From Synechococcus sp. MU1617 (GTDB lineage: Bacteria; Cyanobacteriota; Cyanobacteriia; PCC-6307; Cyanobiaceae): a DNA stretch of 64,000 nt. A model generated the notes under the pieces. The model was not told the origin of the DNA. It made no database searches and saw nothing but the letters and a program-made list of their open reading frames with translations. The DNA is taken from contig NZ_VTLB01000005.1 of NCBI RefSeq assembly GCF_020514235.1, positions 105,744 to 169,743 of the forward strand, read 5' to 3'. Position numbers and translations under genes: made by a program. Of this stretch, positions 57,813-64,000 are shown one piece after another. Positions within the stretch are counted from its first letter, which is position 1, and each line of letters begins with the position of its first letter.

Positions 57813-58451
57813 TCAGCGTTTTTGAAAGCTCTGGATGACGGCGGGTTCAATGGCGATCACGCCATCTTTGAGTTCGGCTTGTTCGGCCAAACCTGCCTGG
57901 GGCAGATCCTCTGGGCCTCGGGCTACAGCGTCAGCAATCCTCAGTTGCAGTGGCCGCAGCTGCAGAGCAACGATTTTCGCGGTCGTTGACCCCTCGCATC
58001 CGGCGTGGGCAACGCCCCGCAGGCGACCCCACACCAAGACATCAGCAGTTGAACTGATCCGTGCTCCGGGATTCACATCGCCGTAGAGAAGGATGGTGCG
58101 CTCGCTTTGGAGATGGTCGCCGGAGCGCAGGGTGCCGTGGTGAAACAACAGGTCGGAAGGGGCCGTCCTCACAGGATTGGGCTGGAGTTCACGGTTGGAA
58201 GGCGTGTTGGAACGGCTCGCATCCAGTCCCAAGGCTGAAGCACTTACAACGGTCTCGGGAATCCGGCCGGTGATTCGTCCGAGTTGATGGCCTGCCTCGG
58301 TGACGGCGGAGCACAAATCCGCGAGGTCGTTGCAATTCAGGTTCCAGTCCCCGCAATCGAGATCAACGATCGGTTGGGACCACCTGCTCAGCAGATCAGG
58401 CAAACGATCCCTCCAGTGATCAAGGCGCTGGTCGGGAAGCCTCAATGTCAT
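57813..58451 (-). CDS. minC: Septum-site-determining protein MinC
   Basis: The 212-residue product has an N-terminal part unlike E. coli (LDLDCGDWNLNCNDLADLCSAV) and the C-terminal beta-helix GTLRSGDHLQSERTILLYGDVNPGARISSTADVLVWGRLRGVAHAGC, which inhibits FtsZ assembly and binds MinD. The ATG at 58451 is chosen since the open frame to 58523 overlaps the HD gene. minD follows 56 bases later. Confidence 0.9.
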   Translation of the reverse strand: MTLRLPDQRLDHWRDRLPDLLSRWSQPIVDLDCGDWNLNCNDLADLCSAVTEAGHQLGRITGRIPETVVSASALGLDASRSNTPSNRELQPNPVRTAPSDLLFHHGTLRSGDHLQSERTILLYGDVNPGARISSTADVLVWGRLRGVAHAGCEGSTTAKIVALQLRPLQLRIADAVARGPEDLPQAGLAEQAELKDGVIAIEPAVIQSFQKR

Positions 58452-58458
58452 GGCTGCT

Positions 58459-59724
58459 TCACGCTGCTGCTGCTCGGGGCCATTCAACGTCCATCTCCTG
58501 CCTGAGCTCGATACTGATGTCACGGGGGTGAATCAACCAGGAGGTTGCCGCTGGGGTCGCGAGACTGGCGACCAAAGGAGAGGCTTTCTCCAGGGCTTGG
58601 AGCTGCTGCCCGTCCCAGAGGCGTAAGCCGCCTCGATAGGGGTGGTATCCGCGCAGCTGTTGATGACGCAATCCGCAGCAGAGTTCAGGGTCGTGGCCAT
58701 GACGATCGGCCAACCGCCTGGCTGTCGCGAGCAATTGAAGTTGATCAGCCGGAGAAAGATGCTCGACGGCCGTTGCTTTAAGCAGGCGTCGATCCAGAAA
58801 ACGCTCACTCAGTTCAGCCAGGGCCGCTGGCGCTTCGGCTTGCCAGCGCTGGAGGTGGTAGCCGGTGCGTTGGTCGTCGTTGGCGAGGAAGTCCTCCAAT
58901 CGGATCTGGTCCGGTTGCCAGAGCCAGTTGGCCATCACCTCATCAGCCCACACCTGCTCAGGGCCCAGTTGTCGTGCCGTCAAGATCAGTTTTTCCAGCA
59001 GCCAGTTGCACACCACATTCAGCCGGTGGTTGTAGACGCTCCTGTACATGAGGTTCCTCACCACCAGGTAGTGCTCCACAGCCATCAGACCCTTGGGATG
59101 AATGGCCATGTCCCCGTCAGGGGCCAGGGTCAGTGCTCCCAGGATGCGGTCGAGATCCAGCTGCCCGTAGCGCGTTCCGGTGCTGTAGCTGTCGCGGAGG
59201 AGGTAATCCAGTCGGTCGCAATCCAGCTGACTGCTGACCAGGTGTTTGATCAGCGGGTGAGGGCTGCGTCCATGCTCCAGCAGGTCCGCCACCGCCTCAG
59301 CCGTGCCGGATCCATGGCTCTCCAGACAGTCACGGATCTGTGGGTGATGCCGAATCACCCGTGCTGACCACGCTTCATGGCGCAGGCCAAACATCTCTTC
59401 GCCGGTGTGACTGAGGGGGCCATGGCCGATGTCATGGAGCAAAGCGGCCCCGTAGAGCAGCCCCCGGTACGTCTCCAGCTCTGGTGCCAAAGGCAGCATC
59501 CGCTCAAATGCACGACGCGCCAGATGAAAGACACCAAGTGAGTGGGTGAATCGACTGGATTCAGCGCTGTGAAAGGTGAGGTAGGCCGGGCCCAGCTGGC
59601 GGATGCGACGCAGGCGTTGGAACGGCGCCGTGTCCACCAAGTCCATCACCATCCCCTCGGCTGGGGCTTGGCGGTCAAGACCAATGCCTCGGTGCAGAGG
59701 GTCGTGATAAGTCCGCTGGCTCAT
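58459..59724 (-). CDS. HD-domain phosphohydrolase
   Basis: The 421-residue protein matches the dGTPase-like HD family: MSQRTYHDPLHRGIGLD, FQRLRRIRQLGPAYLTFHSAESSRFTHSLGVFHLA, ALLHDIGHGPLSHTGEEM (the HD pair) and LVSSQLDCDRLDYLLRDSYSTG. A metal-dependent nucleotide triphosphohydrolase is expected; substrate unknown. Its start overlaps the ctp stop by four bases and minC starts seven bases after its end. Confidence 0.9.
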   Translation of the reverse strand: MSQRTYHDPLHRGIGLDRQAPAEGMVMDLVDTAPFQRLRRIRQLGPAYLTFHSAESSRFTHSLGVFHLARRAFERMLPLAPELETYRGLLYGAALLHDIGHGPLSHTGEEMFGLRHEAWSARVIRHHPQIRDCLESHGSGTAEAVADLLEHGRSPHPLIKHLVSSQLDCDRLDYLLRDSYSTGTRYGQLDLDRILGALTLAPDGDMAIHPKGLMAVEHYLVVRNLMYRSVYNHRLNVVCNWLLEKLILTARQLGPEQVWADEVMANWLWQPDQIRLEDFLANDDQRTGYHLQRWQAEAPAALAELSERFLDRRLLKATAVEHLSPADQLQLLATARRLADRHGHDPELCCGLRHQQLRGYHPYRGGLRLWDGQQLQALEKASPLVASLATPAATSWLIHPRDISIELRQEMDVEWPRAAAA

Positions 59725-60944
59725 GCCTCGGTGTCGTCAGCGGGTTGTTCCAGCAGGGCCTCCATCCATTGTTCGGCTTCCGAGAGCCAGCGATCACCAT
59801 CACCGCCGGGATTCAGGGGTTCCGGATCTGACAAGCCACGATCGGGTGCGATGCCTTCCCCTTGGATGTCCCGTCCACTCGGTGTCACATACCCGGCAAC
59901 GGTCACGGCGAGGCCGCTGCCGTCACTGAGGTTGGTCAGCGTTTGAATCAGCCCTTTCCCAAACGTTTGGCCTCCGAGCAGGGTGGCGCGTTCGTTGTCC
60001 TGAAGAGCTCCAGCAAGGATTTCACTCGCACTGGCCGTTCCTCCATTCACGAGGGTGACCATCGGTCCGTCGTAGACCGTCTGGAGACTGGCCTGGATGG
60101 TGTCATTGATCCCCTCGCGGTTGCGGGTTTCAACGATGGGGCCACCGGAAAGGAAGTTGTCGGCGACCGCCAATCCAGCGCTCACCAAACCGCCTGAGTT
60201 ATTGCGAAGGTCGAGCACCAATCCTTCGATGTCCTTGTTCTGGAGTTCTGTGAGTGCCTCTTTCACCTGTTCGGGGACTCCTTCGCTGAACTGGGTGATC
60301 CGCAGATAGCCAAGGGTGTGACTGCCGCTGCGTAAGCGCCGTGTGCGCACCGGTCTCAGATCCACGCTGCGGCGTTCCAGGGTCAGCTCGTTTGTTTCTC
60401 CGCTGCCGTTGTCCAGCGTCAGCACCACCTGCGATCCCACGTCTCCCCGCAGCGCTGCCACGGTTCCCTCAAGTCCAAGATCCACAACGGCCCGGCCATC
60501 AACAGACAGCAGTTGAGTCCCACTGGTGATCTCCGCCTCGCCGGCGGGTGAGCCCTCGAGGGCCGAAATCACTACAACTCCATTGCTGCTTTCATCCGGC
60601 CCCAGTTGCAAGCCCACACCGCTGAGGCTTCCGTTGGTGCTGTCCTTCAGCGCCGTGTAGTCCTCTGGACGAAGCAGCCGGGTGTAGGGGTCGCCCAACT
60701 GAGCCAGCATCGATTCGATGGCTGAATAGGCATCGTCACTGCTCTCGATGCTGCGTTCCATGGCCTTCTGCCGTTGACGCCTCCAACGCACCGCATCGAG
60801 TTGCTCTGGGTTCCAAAAACCCTGGTTCACAAGCCGCCAGCTGTCCACCACGAGCTGTTGTGTGTCGCTAAGTGCAACGGCTGTGCAGGCGCTGCCCAGC
60901 ACCAAAAAGCAGCAAAGAGCAGCTGCGATCAGTTGGCGGAGCAT
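59721..60944 (-). CDS. ctpA: C-terminal processing peptidase (CtpA family)
   Basis: The 407-residue exported serine protease has a signal peptide (LIAAALCCFLVLGSACTAVA), a PDZ domain (SGVGLQLGPDESSNGVVV; GTQLLSVDGRAV) and the S41 catalytic parts: LVLDLRNNSGGLV, NGGTASASEILAGAL with the Ser, and GQTFGKGLIQT with the Lys. Family members process the C-terminus of D1 (PsbA). CtpA, CtpB and CtpZ cannot be separated by eye. ATG 60944 is chosen over 60998. Confidence 0.85.
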   Translation of the reverse strand: MLRQLIAAALCCFLVLGSACTAVALSDTQQLVVDSWRLVNQGFWNPEQLDAVRWRRQRQKAMERSIESSDDAYSAIESMLAQLGDPYTRLLRPEDYTALKDSTNGSLSGVGLQLGPDESSNGVVVISALEGSPAGEAEITSGTQLLSVDGRAVVDLGLEGTVAALRGDVGSQVVLTLDNGSGETNELTLERRSVDLRPVRTRRLRSGSHTLGYLRITQFSEGVPEQVKEALTELQNKDIEGLVLDLRNNSGGLVSAGLAVADNFLSGGPIVETRNREGINDTIQASLQTVYDGPMVTLVNGGTASASEILAGALQDNERATLLGGQTFGKGLIQTLTNLSDGSGLAVTVAGYVTPSGRDIQGEGIAPDRGLSDPEPLNPGGDGDRWLSEAEQWMEALLEQPADDTEA

Positions 60945-61065
60945 TCGATACCCCTTGCGCCGCAGCCAGTCTGAAAGATCGTTAACAGTTGGATACATCG
61001 CGGTGGGTTCGCCTCAGTGGCAGAAGCGTGCTCAGTAGACTTTCGCAACTCGAGCCCGCTTGTGC

Positions 61066-61722
61066 ATGGCGAACTCATCACCGGTTTACGACTGGTTCCA
61101 GGAACGTCTGGAAATCCAGGACATTGCTGACGACATTGGTTCCAAGTACGTGCCCCCCCACGTCAACATTTTCTATTGCCTGGGGGGCATCACGTTGGTG
61201 TGCTTCCTGATCCAGTTCGCAACTGGGTTCGCGATGACCTTCTATTACAAGCCCACCGTTGCTGAGGCTTACAAGTCGGTCGAGTACCTGATGACCGACG
61301 TCAGCTTTGGCTGGTTGATTCGTTCCGTGCATCGCTGGAGCGCATCAATGATGGTGCTGATGCTCATCCTCCACGTGTTCCGCGTGTACCTCACCGGTGG
61401 CTTTAAGCGTCCCCGTGAGCTCACCTGGGTCACTGGCGTGACCATGGCTGTAATCACGGTGTCCTTCGGTGTGACCGGTTACTCCCTGCCTTGGGATCAG
61501 GTTGGCTACTGGGCCGTGAAAATCGTTTCCGGCGTGCCTGCGGCAATCCCTGTAGTTGGCGATTTCATGGTCGAACTGCTTCGCGGTGGCGAAAGCGTTG
61601 GCCAGGCCACCCTCACGCGCTTCTATAGCCTGCACACCTTCGTGATGCCTTGGCTTTTGGCGGTGTTCATGCTCATGCACTTCCTGATGATCCGGAAGCA
61701 GGGCATTTCTGGTCCCTTGTGA
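61066..61722 (+). CDS. petB: Cytochrome b6
   Basis: The 218-residue subunit of cytochrome b6f starts [24 protein letters not shown], has four helices, the heme-ligand His residues in [11 protein letters not shown] and LILHVFRVY and in the last helices, and Cys35-type attachment for heme c(i) in FYCLGG. petD follows 39 bases later. Confidence 0.98.
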   Translation: MANSSPVYDWFQERLEIQDIADDIGSKYVPPHVNIFYCLGGITLVCFLIQFATGFAMTFYYKPTVAEAYKSVEYLMTDVSFGWLIRSVHRWSASMMVLMLILHVFRVYLTGGFKRPRELTWVTGVTMAVITVSFGVTGYSLPWDQVGYWAVKIVSGVPAAIPVVGDFMVELLRGGESVGQATLTRFYSLHTFVMPWLLAVFMLMHFLMIRKQGISGPL

Positions 61723-61761
61723 TCTGCGTTCCTACTGTTTCCTCAACACCTGGACTAACTG

Positions 61762-62244
61762 ATGCACATTCTCAAGAAGCCTGACCTCTCAGATCCCAAG
61801 ATGCGGGCCAAGCTCGCCAAGGGCATGGGTCACAACTACTACGGAGAGCCTGCCTGGCCGAACGACCTCCTCTATATCTTCCCGGTGGTGATCCTCGGCA
61901 CCATCGCCTGTGTGGTTGGTCTGGCCGTACTGGATCCAGCGATGCTCGCCGACAAAGCTGATCCCTTCGCAACTCCTCTGGAAATCCTTCCTGAGTGGTA
62001 CCTCTATCCCGTCTTCCAGATCCTGCGGGTTGTTCCCAACAAGCTTCTGGGCATTGCTTTGCAAACCCTGGTCCCCTTGGGTCTGATGCTCGTTCCTTTC
62101 ATCGAGAGCTTCAACAAGTTCCAGAACCCTTTCCGACGTCCCGTTGCGATGACCGTGTTCCTGACAGGAACACTGGTCACCATCTATCTCGGTATCGGTG
62201 CTGCACTTCCGATCGACAAGTCCCTCACCCTTGGTCTGTTCTGA
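61762..62244 (+). CDS. petD: Cytochrome b6f subunit IV
   Basis: The 160-residue three-helix subunit has [41 protein letters not shown], the Qo-site [13 protein letters not shown] (PEWY) and the C-terminal [16 protein letters not shown]. It pairs with PetB; the pair ends in a strong terminator. Confidence 0.98.
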
Positions 62245-62270
62245 TCACTCGCTTGAGTTCAGTTCACGTA

Positions 62271-62297
62271 CCCCGGCTCGTTGAGCCGGGGTTTTTT
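62271..62297 (+). terminator. Rho-independent terminator after petD
   Basis: CCCCGGCTC pairs with GAGCCGGGG around a GTT loop, followed by six T residues. It ends the petBD message before the convergent invertase gene. Confidence 0.93.
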
Positions 62298-62322
62298 ATG
62301 CGATGGCTGCTCCTTTGGTTGG

Positions 62323-63780
62323 TCAGTGACCCATCGATTCGTCGAGGTTGAGCATCAGCACATCGTCTGGGTTGACGTGGAGAAAGTGGTGCATCAGCAG
62401 AAAACCAACGATGGTCCAGGTTTGATACGTGCGTGACTGCTGTCCAACCCAGGTACCCGTGGGGCCGTCGAAATATTCAGCCCATTGCTGACGTGGTAGC
62501 TGGTTGAGATGGCTCCAATAGCACTCGTCCAACAGCGTTTTCATCTCTCCCATCAGCAACACGTCGGCTTGGGGATTTAGCCGTTCGTGCAGAAGGATGG
62601 ATGCTCCAAAAAACCAGAGCAGGCTCGGCCAGTGGCCTCCGTTGTGATAACTCCAGGGCCAGTTTTTGGGATCGGAGCCCGTTTTGTTCTCCCACTCCAC
62701 GCCCTCCATGGGGGGATGACAGATCCGCATCGGCATCTGGGCCATGAGGTGATCACGGTTGTGCAGCACCAGTCGGAACAGGGCCCGTTGCTGTGGCGCG
62801 GTCAGCAACCCGAACAGGGATGCCAGGGAATTTCCTAAGGAGTAGAAGCGAAAATCCGGTCGTCCGGTGCGCATGTTCCCGATCATGTAACCGCCACGGT
62901 TCTCCAGCCAGTCCTGCAACCAGTCGGGGATGACCTGTGGCTGAACGTTGAATTCGTTGTGGTGCTGGTTTTCGCCGTATTGCTCCGTTGGTCGTCGCCG
63001 AAGCACTTGCATCGTTTTGCTGGTCACCCAGTAGTGCTTCAGCAAAAACTGCCGCAAGTCATGGGTCCACTGCCGGCTCAGGCGCAGGCGTTCTCCCAGA
63101 AGAACGCTGTTCTCGTGGCGTTGGCAGAGTTCCATCAGCCCAACGCAACTGCGAAGCGCTGCGAAGAGCAGCACTTCCACCTCCAATGGCGCACCCCATA
63201 CGTCCATGGGACGGTCAATCATGAAGGCGCAGTCGGGAACGAACAGCACCGGTGTGCCTTCGAAGCTGGGGTGAAGAACCAGATCGAGCAGCAGTTGTAA
63301 ACCGCGTTGTACTTCAGGACTGCGACCGAAGTCGGTGTCTCCACTGCGTTTGACGTAGATCCAGCAGAGAATCGGCCACCAGAGGCTTGCATCCACTGAG
63401 GTGATGCGACCAATCGAGCGTTGGCCGTAGTCCGCAACCAGCTCTCCTTCTTCCTCCACAAAACTGGTGGGGAAGACACCGCGGGTTTGAACGTTGGTGC
63501 TTTGGAGCTGAAGGCTGACGCTCAAAAACTGCTTCACGATGGCGAAGCGTCCTTGCAGCATCAGGTAGATCATCACGGGAACGTTGTCCCGCAGAAAGAT
63601 CTCGCCGTAGTTGAGGGCGTCGTCAGAGCGGCGATGTTCCATCGCGGCAACGCTGCCGGCGAGTTCCCCCTGCACGCCAATCAGCGTGGCTTCGAAGTGT
63701 TCCCGTGCTTTTTGCAGCACCTGCTCTTCATTTGAGTTGGGGCGGAAACGCTGGCTTTGTTCGGTGAAACGCCTTGACAT
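62323..63780 (-). CDS. Alkaline/neutral invertase (GH100)
   Basis: The 485-residue cytosolic enzyme hydrolyses sucrose to glucose and fructose, linking sucrose made as an osmolyte to central metabolism. It shows EIFLRDNVPVMIYLMLQGR, VDASLWWPILCWIYV, VLFVPDCAFMIDRPMDVWG, and the C-terminal NWPWSYHNGGHWPSLLWFFG. ATG 63780 (MSRRFTEQ) is chosen; the frame open to 63837 adds non-conserved residues. Confidence 0.9.
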   Translation of the reverse strand: MSRRFTEQSQRFRPNSNEEQVLQKAREHFEATLIGVQGELAGSVAAMEHRRSDDALNYGEIFLRDNVPVMIYLMLQGRFAIVKQFLSVSLQLQSTNVQTRGVFPTSFVEEEGELVADYGQRSIGRITSVDASLWWPILCWIYVKRSGDTDFGRSPEVQRGLQLLLDLVLHPSFEGTPVLFVPDCAFMIDRPMDVWGAPLEVEVLLFAALRSCVGLMELCQRHENSVLLGERLRLSRQWTHDLRQFLLKHYWVTSKTMQVLRRRPTEQYGENQHHNEFNVQPQVIPDWLQDWLENRGGYMIGNMRTGRPDFRFYSLGNSLASLFGLLTAPQQRALFRLVLHNRDHLMAQMPMRICHPPMEGVEWENKTGSDPKNWPWSYHNGGHWPSLLWFFGASILLHERLNPQADVLLMGEMKTLLDECYWSHLNQLPRQQWAEYFDGPTGTWVGQQSRTYQTWTIVGFLLMHHFLHVNPDDVLMLNLDESMGH

Positions 63781-64000
63781 CGCGGTGACCTCCAACTGAA
63801 ACGTAGTTCTGGCAATGGATTTCGCCAGTGGAAGCAACCCTTCAGATCTCCAGGGGTCGTGCCTATTGCGCGGGTGAAGGTTGTGGTGTTATGGTTTTGT
63901 CTTGCGCGGGAGCCGAGAGGCTGTTGCGCAAGCCGAAGCGCTTGAGGCGAAAGTCTTGATGTGTCTGCGGCGACTTACAAGACCAAGAGGGAGCGATCCC
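63781..64000. other. Non-coding right end upstream of the invertase gene
   Basis: No credible reading frame begins here. It holds the invertase promoter and a GC-rich stretch with short inverted repeats (GCGCGGGAG..., TTGCGCAAGCC, GCTTGAGGCG) that could be the leader of a structured RNA gene to the right, for example an rRNA operon. A weak -10 like TATGGT lies at about 63890. The RNA idea is conjecture. Confidence 0.3.

Noticed and set aside
63840..64000. Start of a ribosomal RNA gene at the right edge
   Set aside because: Inverted repeats are suggestive of a structured leader, but no 16S, 23S or other RNA core sequence is present within the window.

Overview
The window comes from a marine picocyanobacterium of the Synechococcus (subcluster 5.1-like) type. 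It carries photosystem I and II genes (psaD, psbB, psbT, psbM), cytochrome b6f genes (petB, petD) and a compact phycobilisome-rod region. That region includes class II phycoerythrin (mpeA, mpeB) and the 548-residue fused linker MpeD, both known only from marine Synechococcus of pigment type 3. Gene density is high, most neighbours overlap by 1-4 bases, and no insertion sequence, prophage or CRISPR array was seen.

Left flank (1-19 kb): ordinary chromosomal genes. A leftward run holds psaD, trpE, gshA and the start of ppc. Another holds mrp, rodA and a degenerate histidine kinase. Then come hemF, an amidase-like exported protein, a complex-C assembly candidate, RNase D, a lipid-A-disaccharide-synthase-related protein, tRNA-Cys, an aldo/keto reductase, purM, rlpA and a panC-cmk fusion.

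Phycobilisome rod region (about 18.6-41.6 kb): phycocyanin (rpcB, rpcA) is followed, past a strong hairpin, by the lyase genes rpcT, rpcE and rpcF and a coupled low-molecular-weight phosphatase. Phycoerythrobilin synthesis (pebA, pebB) and an S-type lyase lie upstream. A divergent long leader drives phycoerythrin I (cpeB, cpeA) and cpeZ. Next come a CpeF/MpeV-type lyase, two small unknowns (one CpcD-like), cpeY, phycoerythrin II (mpeB, mpeA), a MpeY/MpeQ-type lyase, a Nif11-domain protein, cpeR, cpeT and cpeS. The linkers cpeE, mpeD and cpeC, a pentapeptide-repeat protein, a membrane-tailed CpcG linker and an orphan phycobiliprotein-like protein close the region. Together these genes make the bilin, attach it site by site to each subunit and stack the rod discs. 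Core allophycocyanin genes, mpeC, mpeE and mpeU are not in the window.

Right flank (41.6-64 kb): a TVP38-type membrane protein, tRNA-Phe, comF, a FGGY sugar kinase, metK, rpsA, nrdR, psbT, psbB, a 2Fe-2S protein, psbM, a tandem universal stress protein, dprA, prmC and tsaC. After tRNA-Thr, a leftward operon runs ctp, an HD hydrolase, minC, minD, minE and a LuxR-type regulator. petB-petD and a GH100 invertase end the window.

The most interesting items are a five-copy 13-bp tandem repeat between nrdR and rpsA, the LuxR-type regulator fused into the min operon, the orphan phycobiliprotein next to a CpcL-like linker, a CpcD-only basic protein, a histidine kinase with an eroded ATPase domain, and several overlooked small genes.
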